NCBI GenBank assembly: GCA_964355975.1 | Contig: CAYHFW010000005.1 | Location: 58,499-122,498 of the forward strand | Length of the DNA: 64,000 nt | Direction: 5' to 3' | From: F1-60-MAGs104 sp964355975 | GTDB taxonomy: Bacteria > Planctomycetota > Phycisphaerae > Phycisphaerales > SM1A02 | Shown: piece after piece, positions 19,101 to 26,700 of the stretch | Layout: every line of letters starts with the position of its first letter | Position numbering within the stretch: the stretch's first letter is position 1 | Program-made: the position numbers and the translations under genes | Notes under the pieces: model-generated | What the model was told of the DNA's origin: nothing | What the model saw: only the letters and a program-made list of their open reading frames with translations | Databases searched by the model: none

Positions 19101-20234
19101 GTCGTGTGCTTCGTCGACGCACTCTGCTGCACGGCGGCATGGGATCAAGATTGCGCATCGCTCGCACGCGGTCTCTGCTGTGGCTTCCCTGGGTGCGGAA
19201 ATTCGTGCAACGGCGGATGTCTCTTTCCTCACGAGAGTCCGTACTGCGACGATCCGTATTGCTGCGCTGCCGTCTGTGCAGAAGATCCATACTGCTGTGA
19301 GACGGTCTGGGACTCGAGTTGCGTCAAGTTTGCCTTCCAACGCTGTTCGCGCGGATGCGGCAACTCCGAAGCTGGAAGTTGTCTGATGGGACATGGCACC
19401 CCCGGGTGCGCCGACGCAGTCTGCTGTAGCAAGATCTGCGCGACCGATCCTTTCTGCTGCAGCACCTCATGGGATACCGCCTGCGGGCAAGCCGCGCAGG
19501 CTGAAGAACTTTGCGGAACGCTGCTCGAGTGTGGCAGCGAACTCTCAGGTGATTGCTGTTCAGAGCACATGGGTACGCCAACGTGTCGCGTACCAGCATG
19601 CTGCGATGATGTCTGTGCTGCCGATCCAATCTGCTGCGAGTTGGGCTGGGACGCAGCGTGCGTAACCGCTGCGCTTGCGCTCGAATCATGCGGATGCATT
19701 CGACCCTGCGGCGATCTCTGCGCGGGCGATTGCTGCTCAGATCACCTGACTCCAAGTTGTCGCGATGCCGCCTGCTGCGACCTTGTGTGTGCCGCCGATT
19801 CGTACTGCTGCGAGACGGCGTGGGATGTGACCTGCGCGAGTATGGCTCGGTCGATGTGCGCTACCGGACCAGACAGTGCATGTCCAATTCCTGTCTGTGG
19901 AGGTACGGACGCAGGGGATTGTTGCCTTCCGCACTTGACGGCTGCTTGTCGCGATCTCGCGTGTTGTACGAGTGTCTGCGCTCTCGAGCCACAGTGTTGC
20001 ACAGTGATTTGGGACAGCACCTGTGCGCAGGTCGCTGGAAAGACCTGTGATGTCTGTGATGGTCCAACCTGCGGATCGCCTGAAACAGGTTCATGTTTTA
20101 CGTCGCAGACGACTCCGTTTTGCAATCAGGCCGCGTGCTGCGGGCTCATCTGCGGGAAGATTCAGCCCGAGTGTTGCTCGATCGCATGGGATGAGTCGTG
20201 CGTCGCGATTGCGATGGTCTTCTGCAGTCAGTGA
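16185..20234 (+). CDS. Secreted Cys-rich repeat protein with dockerin-like domain (1349 aa)
   Basis: Begins with a hydrophobic signal peptide made of LSA triplets and ends its pre-region near VEAQYC. A dockerin-type pair of Ca-binding loops follows at about residues 63-110 (GDLNQDNLVNDTD, ADLNRNGILDYED). After a region of about 260 residues that I do not recognise come 17 tandem units of about 43 residues. Each has the pattern C-x3-H-x2-P-x-C, CC-x3-C-x2-DP-x-CC-x3-WD-x2-C-x-A. Unit 8 carries an insertion, and units 9-11 have lost some Cys. With roughly eight Cys per unit, the repeats must be heavily disulphide-bonded or metal-binding outside the cytoplasm. The start overlaps uppS (ATGA); an internal ATG at 16227 gives a tighter signal peptide. 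Function is unknown; a surface or extracellular structural role is inferred from composition and operon. Confidence 0.85.
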   Translation: MTRLLPRCLAFGHHMSLSALSALSALSALSALSALLALCVVVGAFTARVEAQYCSPAVFLGDLNQDNLVNDTDRFFWQNLFDTNQYSACADLNRNGILDYEDKVFLARAAKFAQVGGGGLGLQGRLPAFTISELRSARVNPGDSQERYVEFRVPADLPSNYNFSRQFDAGYYLILVSRNNGTSLSNGVIRRVINLQGLPFAGGVGLSSGLGLLIDSSFTQALPAGFIPFALPVGETITFASQNDLNTAWLLVYRRPTGPGYNASAALPVVGQIIDRNQDCMIDNRFLPTFPSPPPPYALPPWDLILDAISIARSTVTTAPGGRGCIYTHGPLFEVDPVESALGTLEAAYHVYRNRDNKLLSAVFQELTTGIDTPGKANATSAKSAFCGSESAGLCSVERTTPFCSDRECCQYVCSVDPSCCEFAWDSSCVAQAAADCGACGRPGTGGCFAPHASPNCSSPTCCANVCAVLPLCCSVTWDADCALKALELCLQCGEVALGSCFQVGLTPFCNDAACCNTVCQVDPACCEFLWDASCVSHASLLCQELACGSLSTGPCCLSHGTPFCTDFACCNTVCQLDPYCCEFVWDVQCVTETLQFCTTVSCTCGGGGADANCFAVHESPGCSSVTCCNSVCNSDPFCCGIGWDASCVAASEALCASNPLCEGATGGCFVEHASPGCSDPACCSNVCARDPNCCNIGWDAECVALVSVVCQGCGDVFAGSCTAPHKTPSCDNRICCELVCATDPFCCEAVWDAACATQATATCAPKLDGCGNNDGRSCFVASFLKGCSDPLCCAAICGTEVSGYAMDDYCCTVQWDAICVGEALTYARLGLGCPLPSGSAGRGDCLEPHPERGCADLECSAAVCSIEPVCCQVAWDANCAEIAPYVCITTGGCPGTGSSFAVHATPGSIDASCCQGVCVVRPECCTTAWDSQCVLIANQRCRPDPDWNLPCTGSCIEAHVNPGCEDVSCGSVVCFVDALCCTAAWDQDCASLARGLCCGFPGCGNSCNGGCLFPHESPYCDDPYCCAAVCAEDPYCCETVWDSSCVKFAFQRCSRGCGNSEAGSCLMGHGTPGCADAVCCSKICATDPFCCSTSWDTACGQAAQAEELCGTLLECGSELSGDCCSEHMGTPTCRVPACCDDVCAADPICCELGWDAACVTAALALESCGCIRPCGDLCAGDCCSDHLTPSCRDAACCDLVCAADSYCCETAWDVTCASMARSMCATGPDSACPIPVCGGTDAGDCCLPHLTAACRDLACCTSVCALEPQCCTVIWDSTCAQVAGKTCDVCDGPTCGSPETGSCFTSQTTPFCNQAACCGLICGKIQPECCSIAWDESCVAIAMVFCSQ
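16233..16295 (+). repeat. 9-bp tandem repeat encoding (Leu-Ser-Ala)n in a signal peptide
   Basis: Seven consecutive 9-bp units, mostly TTGTCGGCG or CTGTCGGCG, the last reading CTGTTGGCG. They encode six LSA triplets and one LLA, and together they form the hydrophobic core of the signal peptide of the Cys-rich giant. Gain or loss of a unit would keep the frame and change the core by three residues. Confidence 0.9.
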
Positions 20235-20519
20235 GTCGCGCTCGGCATTCACGAGTGTTCGCGCTCGACCAGTGTGAGCGCGGCGGAATGCTTCACTCGG
20301 CGCTCAAACAGCCGGATACTCAGCCAGTGTGATCGCGGCGGAATCATTCACTCGGCGCTCAAACAGCCCTCGCCGAGCTGCGCAGACTTGCTCGGCTCGG
20401 GAACTCGCGCGAGCGAAGATTCCGCCGCGCTGACGCAAGCGTGAACGCAAGCGTGGATGCACGCGAACAGCCGTCGCGCCTCATCCCGTCCGTTGGAGAG
20501 AACGATTCACTTCAGCGTG
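20235..20519. repeat. Intergenic palindromic repeat element (285 nt, no gene)
   Basis: No ORF is convincing here. Two direct copies of a 45-nt unit lie at 20269-20313 and 20324-20368 and differ at 3 positions. The second copy opens a longer palindromic unit: CGCGGCGGAAT (20334-20344) is matched by its exact inverse ATTCCGCCGCG (20419-20429), with an inner stem CTCGGCG / CGCCGAG around 20351-20377. Short CAAGCGTG-type repeats follow at about 20436-20455. The same unit returns at 63943-64000. It lies between the convergent 3' ends of the Cys-rich gene and purA. Confidence 0.8.
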
Positions 20520-21857
20520 TTAGGCATTCACGAGCGTTTGGTTTCGGTCTGGACCAACGCCAACCATTTCAATCGGAACGCCGAGGTATTCCTCGATGAA
20601 TGCGAGGTACTTCTCGGCGTTCAGTGGAAGTGACTTGCGGTCGGTGACATCGCGCAACTCTTGGGTCCATCCCTTGAAGGTGGTGTAGACGGGAGTTGCT
20701 TGAGCGAGCAGGCGCGCATCTGGAAGGAAGCGATCGACGACCGATCCGTCGGCGAGGCGGTAGCCCGTGCAAATCTTGAGTTCGTCGAATCCTGCGAGCA
20801 CGTCGAAGAGCGTGCATGCAATTCCTGTTGCACCGCAGACCATCACGCTGTACTTCACCGCAACGAGGTCGAGCCATCCCGTGCGGCGGGGGCGTCCAGT
20901 CGTGGTGCCATACTCGCGCCCGCGCTCACGAATCAGGTTGCCGATCTCGTTGAGTTGCTCGGTCGGGAAAGGACCCGCACCGACGCGCGAGCTGTACGCC
21001 TTCATGATGCCGAGTATTCGTCCGAGGTGATGCCCTGGCACACCCGTCCCCGATGGAATACCAAGCGTCGAACAATTACTGCTCGTCACGTATGGATACG
21101 TGCCATGATCGATGTCGAGCAGGCAAGCGTTTGCTCCCTCAAAGAGAATTGATTTGCCTGCGGCGATCTCATCGTGCAGCGCATAGACGGTGTCGGTGAT
21201 GTGCGGGCGAAGGGTCTGGCCGAGTTCGAAGAAACGTGCCGCAAGCGCATCTGGATCGAGTGGCTGCGCTGCGACACCGAGCGCCTTCAGCTCGGCAGTG
21301 CGCAAACGACAAATGACACGCAAACGGTCGCGCAGATAGTCAGCATCGAGCAAGTCACCCATTCGGATCGCGGTCGATCGATTGACCTTGTCCGCGTAGG
21401 CAGGACCGATGCCGCGCCGTGTCGTTCCGATTGCAAAACTGCCACGCTCATTGCTTGCGACCCCCGACAAGAATTCTTCAAGCGCTGCATCTTGCTCTTT
21501 GTGATATGGCATCACGACATGTGCGCGGTCTGAGACCTGCAAATTCGTTTCGACATGCACGCCTCGTGCGCGCAGTTTGTCAATTTCTTCAAGCAACTTC
21601 TCGGGATCAACAACGACTCCGTTGCCGATGATGTTGCGCTTGTTTGGATTGAGAATTCCCGATGGAATCAGATGCAGCGCGTAGCGCTCGCCTTCGACGA
21701 CGACGGTGTGACCCGCGTTTGCTCCGCCGTTGTATCGCACGATGACATCGTGTTGCGCCGTGAGCAAGTCGACGACTTTTCCTTTGCCTTCGTCGCCCCA
21801 CTGCAGTCCCACGACAGCGGTGTGTCGACGTGATTCATTGTGCGTTGTTTGTGCCAC
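20520..21857 (-). CDS. purA: Adenylosuccinate synthetase
   Basis: Catalyses the GTP-dependent condensation of IMP and aspartate to adenylosuccinate, the first committed step to AMP, in the cytoplasm. The 445-aa product begins close to the family P-loop GLQWGDEGKGK, and carries the downstream SRVGAGPFPTE and RPRRTGWLDLVA signatures. An ATG 111 nt further upstream would add 37 unmatched residues and overlap hemW. The GTG at 21857 is preferred because it restores the usual length and has a TAGACT box 7 nt upstream with no ribosome binding site. It is divergent from hemW, with 56 nt between the start codons. Confidence 0.95.
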   Translation of the reverse strand: MAQTTHNESRRHTAVVGLQWGDEGKGKVVDLLTAQHDVIVRYNGGANAGHTVVVEGERYALHLIPSGILNPNKRNIIGNGVVVDPEKLLEEIDKLRARGVHVETNLQVSDRAHVVMPYHKEQDAALEEFLSGVASNERGSFAIGTTRRGIGPAYADKVNRSTAIRMGDLLDADYLRDRLRVICRLRTAELKALGVAAQPLDPDALAARFFELGQTLRPHITDTVYALHDEIAAGKSILFEGANACLLDIDHGTYPYVTSSNCSTLGIPSGTGVPGHHLGRILGIMKAYSSRVGAGPFPTEQLNEIGNLIRERGREYGTTTGRPRRTGWLDLVAVKYSVMVCGATGIACTLFDVLAGFDELKICTGYRLADGSVVDRFLPDARLLAQATPVYTTFKGWTQELRDVTDRKSLPLNAEKYLAFIEEYLGVPIEMVGVGPDRNQTLVNA

Positions 21858-21870
21858 GCGTTCAAGTCTA
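21858..21870 (-). promoter_or_regulatory. Putative leaderless promoter of purA
   Basis: TAGACT (21870 to 21865 on the - strand) lies 7 nt before the purA GTG. No Shine-Dalgarno sequence is present and no clear -35 box is seen. Confidence 0.5.
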
Positions 21871-21901
21871 GCGATCCACTCGGCGAGCGATGGCAGGCTG
21901 C

Positions 21902-21913
21902 TAGCCTCGTGGG
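21902..21913 (+). promoter_or_regulatory. Putative leaderless promoter of hemW
   Basis: TAGCCT (21902-21907) lies 6 nt before the hemW GTG. No Shine-Dalgarno sequence is present. Confidence 0.5.
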
Positions 21914-23158
21914 GTGCAAGAATCTGCGCATGTTCCTCTGACGATTTCGCCACCGCCTCGGGGGGCATCTCTCGGCGATTCGACTTCGGCGATCACGACG
22001 GCGATCGAAGCCGCGACCCTCGCGCAAGGCGCTCGCTACCGAGGCGCGTACGTGCATGTGCCATTCTGCCGGCACAAGTGTCACTACTGCGATTTCTACT
22101 CATTCGTTGACACCGAGAATCGCGCCGAGGCGTATGTCGAGCGACTCGAAGCAGAACTTGCGAGCGCCGTTCCTTTCTTGTCGCAACCCATTGAGACCGT
22201 CTTTGTGGGCGGGGGAACTCCCACCATGCTCGGTGCGTCGCTTCTGGTACGGATGCTCATTTCGATCCGGCGGATCTTGCCGATCGCGGAAGATGCCGAG
22301 TGGACGGTCGAAGCGAATCCAGAGACCGTTGACGAGTCGATCGCTGCGGCGCTTGCGAACTCAGGCGTGCGGCGAGTGAGCCTCGGAGCGCAGTCGTTCA
22401 ATCCCAAACTCTTGAAGGCTCTCGAGCGCGACCATGACCCAGCCTCGGTTGGGCGTGCGATCAAACACTTGCGCGCTGCGGGCATTTCGCAGATCAACCT
22501 TGATCTCATCTTTGCCGTTCCTGGCAGCACCCTTGCCGAGTGGCAAGCAGATGTAGGCGCGCTGCTTGACCTCGCTCCAGATCATGTGAGCGCCTACGGG
22601 CTTGTCTACGAGCCCAACACTCCACTCGCGGTCAAGTTGCGCAAGGGGATCGTGACCCGTCTCGCGGAGAACGACGAGGCGCTGCAGTACGAGTATGTCG
22701 CGCAGGCGCTCGCCGCAGCTGGCTACGACCGATACGAAATCAGCAACTGGTCGCGTCCGGGGCTCGCATGCAAGCACAACATCCTCTACTGGGAGAACGC
22801 CGATTGGTGGGCATTCGGTCCGAGCGGGGCCTCGCATGGAGCAGGTGTTCGTTGGCGCAATGTGCCGCGGCTCGCGACGTGGCTCGAAAGCGGTCCGTCG
22901 CCCTGCGTGGATGAGGTCGAGAAACTCGACGAAGAGGGGAGGATCGGCGAGTGCTTTATGCTCGGGCTTCGCTTGATTCAAGGCATGCCCATGACGCGGG
23001 TGGATGCGCTTCTGGGTGATGGGGCAGCGTCTCTTCGGCGGCGGCGCATCATCGCAGCGGCGGTCGGAGATGGCCGTCTCGAAGAGTGCGACGGGCACCT
23101 TCGGTTCACGACGCGTGGGCTGATCGTCGCCGATTCTGTGCTCAGTGCGCTGATCTGA
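21914..23158 (+). CDS. hemW: HemW-like radical SAM protein
   Basis: Radical SAM protein of the HemN/HemW family, related to oxygen-independent coproporphyrinogen III oxidase; HemW is thought to act as a haem chaperone. The 414-aa product has VHVPFCRHKCHYCDFYSF near residue 46, with a CxxxCxxC cluster followed by DF, as in HemW, rather than the extra Cys of true HemN. Family elements GGGTPTML and SLGAQSF follow. The GTG start is supported by TAGCCT 6 nt upstream and gives an N-terminal extension of about 40 residues. It is divergent from purA. I call HemW over HemN with moderate certainty. Confidence 0.88.
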   Translation: MQESAHVPLTISPPPRGASLGDSTSAITTAIEAATLAQGARYRGAYVHVPFCRHKCHYCDFYSFVDTENRAEAYVERLEAELASAVPFLSQPIETVFVGGGTPTMLGASLLVRMLISIRRILPIAEDAEWTVEANPETVDESIAAALANSGVRRVSLGAQSFNPKLLKALERDHDPASVGRAIKHLRAAGISQINLDLIFAVPGSTLAEWQADVGALLDLAPDHVSAYGLVYEPNTPLAVKLRKGIVTRLAENDEALQYEYVAQALAAAGYDRYEISNWSRPGLACKHNILYWENADWWAFGPSGASHGAGVRWRNVPRLATWLESGPSPCVDEVEKLDEEGRIGECFMLGLRLIQGMPMTRVDALLGDGAASLRRRRIIAAAVGDGRLEECDGHLRFTTRGLIVADSVLSALI

Positions 23159-23180
23159 AAAGTGTCGCACGGGAGATCTC

Positions 23181-24134
23181 TTGACCGATAAACCTCACAT
23201 GCCAGCCCATTTCCGCCTGCTGAGACCAGGCGACTGGATCAAGAACATCTTCGTGCTCTTGCCGTTGATCTTCTGGCTGCCTGGTGCGGGTCGGGGGATT
23301 GACCAGGGAACGATGACTTCGAAGGTCACTCTCGCACTCTGTGCCTTCGCAGCATTCTGCCTTGCGTCGAGCGGGTGGTACGCGATCAACGACACACTCG
23401 ATGCGCGCGAAGATCGCATGCATCCTGTGAAGCGGCGCCGTCCTGTCGCCTCTGGGCAGGTCTCTCCAACCACCGCACTCGTCATCGGCATTCTGTGCAT
23501 GCTGGCAGCGCTCGCGATCGCGCACACAGTCAACGACGCAACGATGTGGATCGTGGTTGCTTACATCGTGCTGCAGGGGTGTTACAACCTTGGACTCAAG
23601 CGGCTGATTTTCATTGACACAGCAACAATCGCGAGCGGATTCTGCTTGCGTGCAATCTGCGGCGCGATGGCGATTGCAGTTCCAGTTTCGATCTGGCTTG
23701 TGCTCTGCGTCTTTTTCTTGACTCTCTATCTCGCGTTCATCAAGCGTGCTTGCGATCTCTCGTCTGCAAAGCGTGCGGATGATGGAGGTTGGACGCAGCG
23801 TGCGCGATACGGCGACTGGGCTGAACTCAACTGGCTCTTGAGTGTGAGTGGCGGACTAACCGTGTTGATGTATCTCATGTACACGCTGAGCGCGCACGCG
23901 CAAGGAATCTTTGGAGGGCGTGCAGTCGGTCTTGCGCTCCTCACGCCGCTCGTGCTCATCGTCGTGCACCGTTTCTACCGCCGCGCGATGCATGGATTGA
24001 GCGACTCACCACTCGATGCGATTCGGACTGATCCGATCGTGGCAGCATCGCTCGCACTCTTTGCACTCGGGGTCTACTTGATTCTGTACGTCCCAGGGGT
24101 CGAAGCATTGCTGCGCCAGGCGATCTTGATCTGA
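23181..24134 (+). CDS. UbiA-family prenyltransferase, decaprenyl-phosphate phosphoribosyltransferase-like
   Basis: Polytopic membrane enzyme of the UbiA superfamily (317 aa). The first Asp-rich motif reads NDTLDAREDRMHPVKRRRP followed by VASGQ, the form found in decaprenyl-phosphate phosphoribose synthase-like members (NDxxDxxxDxxHPxKxxRP). The second aspartate region lies near KRACDLSSAKR. Eight or nine hydrophobic segments follow. By family knowledge it would transfer a phosphoribosyl group to, or otherwise modify, a polyprenyl phosphate. A TTG start 5 nt after GGGAG (23171-23175) is chosen over an ATG at 23199. It starts 22 nt after hemW, and the next gene overlaps its stop; that neighbour is a GT-C enzyme, consistent with polyprenyl-phosphate sugar metabolism. 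Confidence 0.82.
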   Translation: MTDKPHMPAHFRLLRPGDWIKNIFVLLPLIFWLPGAGRGIDQGTMTSKVTLALCAFAAFCLASSGWYAINDTLDAREDRMHPVKRRRPVASGQVSPTTALVIGILCMLAALAIAHTVNDATMWIVVAYIVLQGCYNLGLKRLIFIDTATIASGFCLRAICGAMAIAVPVSIWLVLCVFFLTLYLAFIKRACDLSSAKRADDGGWTQRARYGDWAELNWLLSVSGGLTVLMYLMYTLSAHAQGIFGGRAVGLALLTPLVLIVVHRFYRRAMHGLSDSPLDAIRTDPIVAASLALFALGVYLILYVPGVEALLRQAILI

Positions 24135-25501
24135 TGGATTGCCCGATGAAACAAGCCGAATGCGAGCGGGGGAGGCGCGCTTGGATCGTTCTGGTCATTG
24201 CATTCGTATTGCTCGTGCTGCCAGTCATTCTGTTTGGCGCAGACACAACGAGTGAGTCAGATGATCAGAATCGACATCACTTGGTTGTGGTTCGAGAAGC
24301 GACTGCATCGCTGACGGGCGCGGCTGGTGCGCCACCACTCGTCGCTTTCTTGAAGGACTATCCATCCGCAACGAGTCCGGGCTATCACCTCGCGCTTGCG
24401 GCGTTTGATGCATGTGGGCTCGGATCAACGATCGTGCTGCGACTGATCTCGAGTCTCTTTGGGCTCGCGCTTCTGCTCTCGCTCTGGTCCATCCTCGCAC
24501 GGTGGATGGATGGTTGGCTCGCGCTTGCGCTGACGCTGCCACTGCTCTGCTCGTCGTACTTTCTCTCGGGATGCATGTGGCTGACCACCGACGTTGCCGC
24601 CGTCTGGTTCATTGTGTTGACTCTCGGAGCGGTGCTGCGTGCGCCAGGGTCAAAGCCCCAGTTCGTGCGGGCAGGGATCTTCGCAACTCTTGCGGTGCTG
24701 GTGCGACAACCGACCATCTGGCTCATCGCGCCGCTCTTTCTGGCGGTGTGGATGGCGCGTCACAACACTCCGTCATTGTTGCCCCGTCGAATCGCAACCC
24801 TCTGCGCGCTTGCCTTGCCAATCGTTGCACTTGGTTGGTTGATTCTGCTGTGGGGGGGCGTCATGCCTCCGGCGTATCGATCGCTTCACAATGCTGGGCC
24901 CAATGCGGCGACGTTCGTTTTCGCATTGAGCGTGATTGCACTCTGGGGAGCACCGTGGGCGATCGCGCTTCAACCACGCGAGTTCGCTCTCCCGAAAGAA
25001 AAAGAACTCTGGGTCAGTTTCGCTGCACTTCTCGCGTTCGTTACAGGTGCCGCCGTACTGCCACCCTCTGATTACGACCGAGCAGCGGGTCGGTGGGGAG
25101 GACCACTCTGGAGTGCAGTGCAAAGGGCTCCAGTCGTGGACGGACGATCTCTCTTGCTGATCGCCCTCGCGGTTCTTGGATTCTTTGCGGTGCGACTGAT
25201 CGTTCGCGCAGCTCGTCGGCCCGCCCCGGATGGAAGCGCGCGCACCGAATGGATCATCTTTGTGGTCGGATTACTCGCACTCTTCTGCGCGCTGGCGGTG
25301 AATTCGCAGTGCTGGGAGCGTTACTTCGATCTGCCCCTCCTCGCGCTCTTGCCGCTCGGGGTGATGCTCGGCATCGACCGGTCCGACAAGGCGCAGCGGC
25401 GTCGCTTGATCGTCGCGTCCATCATCGTTGCGGCTGTGCAGTTCGGCCTGACACTCTGGATGGTCTACCGTCCCACCTTCTTCGACATGCCACTCTCGTA
25501 A
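24134..25501 (+). CDS. Membrane glycosyltransferase, ALG10/GT-C-like
   Basis: 455-aa multi-spanning protein with about ten hydrophobic segments. The first loop holds acidic residues (SESDDQNRHH), and further on come TSPGYHLAL and VRQPTIWLIAP. These resemble the acidic first loop and the RQTNI-type motif of eukaryotic ALG10/DIE2 and other GT-C glycosyltransferases that use polyprenyl-phosphate sugars. The start overlaps the stop of the UbiA-type gene (TGATG). Substrate is unknown; with its neighbour it could build a lipid-linked saccharide. The ALG10 resemblance is from memory of the motifs and should be treated as tentative. Confidence 0.6.
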   Translation: MDCPMKQAECERGRRAWIVLVIAFVLLVLPVILFGADTTSESDDQNRHHLVVVREATASLTGAAGAPPLVAFLKDYPSATSPGYHLALAAFDACGLGSTIVLRLISSLFGLALLLSLWSILARWMDGWLALALTLPLLCSSYFLSGCMWLTTDVAAVWFIVLTLGAVLRAPGSKPQFVRAGIFATLAVLVRQPTIWLIAPLFLAVWMARHNTPSLLPRRIATLCALALPIVALGWLILLWGGVMPPAYRSLHNAGPNAATFVFALSVIALWGAPWAIALQPREFALPKEKELWVSFAALLAFVTGAAVLPPSDYDRAAGRWGGPLWSAVQRAPVVDGRSLLLIALAVLGFFAVRLIVRAARRPAPDGSARTEWIIFVVGLLALFCALAVNSQCWERYFDLPLLALLPLGVMLGIDRSDKAQRRRLIVASIIVAAVQFGLTLWMVYRPTFFDMPLS

Positions 25502-25517
25502 GGAGTTTCAACCCACC

Positions 25518-26153
25518 ATGTTTGCCTCGACAATCGGAGCTCTGATGCGTGCGGTGCATGCGCCGATCTATGCCAAGCGACAACGTGTGCTTGCAGAAAT
25601 CATTGCGCAGTATGTTCCGGCGAACGGGCGACTGCTCGATGTCGGGTGTGGAGTCGGCACCCTCTCGTGTGCGGTGCTTGCCCACCCTTCGTGCGGACGA
25701 GCGGCGCGTGCGACCGGTCTTGAAAGCGCGCCGCGCGGTGGCGAGCCGATTGAAGTCGTTGCGTACGCGGGTGGAAAGTTTCCGTTTGACGATGACACAT
25801 TCGATGTCGTCATGATCGCAGACGTCCTGCACCACGAAGCAAACGAGGAAGCACTCTTGCGTGAGTGCGCGCGTGTCTCGAGATCTGTAGTGATTGTGAA
25901 GGATCACACGCGTGAAGGTTTTGCGGCGCAGGCACGAATCTCACTGATGGATTACGCGGCGAATCGGCCGTACGGAATTCCTTGTCTCTATCGATATCAC
26001 TCGCTGGCTGAGTGGCGAGAACTTCAGCGCGCGTGCGGACTCGATCTCATCACTGAGATTCATCCAATGAAACTCTATCCGTTCTTTTGGCAGCAACTCT
26101 TTGGCGGTCGACTGCAGTATCTCGCAGTGTCGCGGCCTACCCAGGGAAGATGA
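25518..26153 (+). CDS. Class I SAM-dependent methyltransferase
   Basis: 211-aa methyltransferase. The SAM-binding motif I reads LLDVGCGVGTLS near residue 40, followed by FPFDDDTFDVVMIADVLHH, a typical Methyltransf_11 core. AAGGAG (25500-25505) supports the ATG at 25518. It follows the GT-C gene by 16 nt and probably shares its transcript, so the substrate may be a lipid or sugar intermediate; this is inference. Its last 17 nt overlap the 3' end of the convergent DUF1844 gene. Confidence 0.82.
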   Translation: MFASTIGALMRAVHAPIYAKRQRVLAEIIAQYVPANGRLLDVGCGVGTLSCAVLAHPSCGRAARATGLESAPRGGEPIEVVAYAGGKFPFDDDTFDVVMIADVLHHEANEEALLRECARVSRSVVIVKDHTREGFAAQARISLMDYAANRPYGIPCLYRYHSLAEWRELQRACGLDLITEIHPMKLYPFFWQQLFGGRLQYLAVSRPTQGR

Positions 26154-26652
26154 TCTTCGACTTCGGTGCGGCGTCCGCGCGCGGAGCCGCTGGTGGGTGC
26201 CCAGTCAAGGCGGACGGGCCACCTTGTGCAGCTTGGGCCGCAACGAGTTGTGCGAAATGCACGAAGCGCGAACGAAGTTCGGCGAGAATTGCGAGCAACT
26301 CTTTCTCTTCCTCGGCGGCGAGATTGCCCTTTGTTTTCTCTGCAAGCACCCCAAGCAAATCGATCGCGAACTGCGCTGCTGGAAGGTCAACAACGATGCG
26401 TCGAGACTCGGGATCGCCGTACGCGCCGAGCCCCCCGAGCGCTTGCGTCGCAAGCAGTCCGACGATGCTGCGAAAGTCAGCAGGAGGAAGTTTGTCGGGG
26501 GCGTCGGTTGCAGAACCTGCATCCCGTTCATCATCGATCTTGCGCAACTTTTCGCGCTCTGCTTCAGCCTGCGCCTTCCAGTCGCTATCGACATGCAACT
26601 TGGACTGCGATGACTGATTCGATGCGTTCGGTGCGTCGGGCATTTGGTTCAT
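26137..26652 (-). CDS. DUF1844 family protein
   Basis: 171-aa acidic, Ala-rich protein. The central segment DFRSIVGLLATQALGGLG followed by AAQFAIDLLGVLAEKTKGNL matches the DUF1844 pattern, a small uncharacterised family common in planctomycetes and deltaproteobacteria. The ATG at 26652 is supported by AGGAG 6 nt upstream and a TATACT box at 26671-26676. The longer reading frame on this strand, which runs to 28020, is mostly antisense to the SurA-like gene and is not used. Function is unknown. Confidence 0.85.
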   Translation of the reverse strand: MNQMPDAPNASNQSSQSKLHVDSDWKAQAEAEREKLRKIDDERDAGSATDAPDKLPPADFRSIVGLLATQALGGLGAYGDPESRRIVVDLPAAQFAIDLLGVLAEKTKGNLAAEEEKELLAILAELRSRFVHFAQLVAAQAAQGGPSALTGHPPAAPRADAAPKSKIIFPG

Positions 26653-26676
26653 GAGTGGCTCCTGCCGCCAAGTATA
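26653..26676 (-). promoter_or_regulatory. Promoter and RBS of the DUF1844 gene
   Basis: TATACT (26676 to 26671) followed by an 18-nt stretch containing AGGAG before the ATG. This is one of the few short-leader genes here with a Shine-Dalgarno sequence. Confidence 0.5.
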
Positions 26677-26688
26677 GGAGCGAGACCG

Positions 26689-26700
26689 TAGACTCGAATC
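26689..26700 (+). promoter_or_regulatory. Putative leaderless promoter of the SurA-like gene
   Basis: TAGACT (26689-26694) lies 6 nt before the ATG at 26701. No Shine-Dalgarno sequence is present. Confidence 0.5.

Noticed and set aside
17340..20230. CRISPR-like or tandem DNA array in the Cys-rich gene
   Set aside because: The periodicity is at protein level (about 43 codons) with diverged DNA and no identical repeats or unique spacers of constant length.
21858..21968. 37-residue N-terminal extension of purA from ATG 21968
   Set aside because: It would overlap hemW, has no family counterpart and lacks any start signal, whereas GTG 21857 has a TAGACT box at the usual distance.
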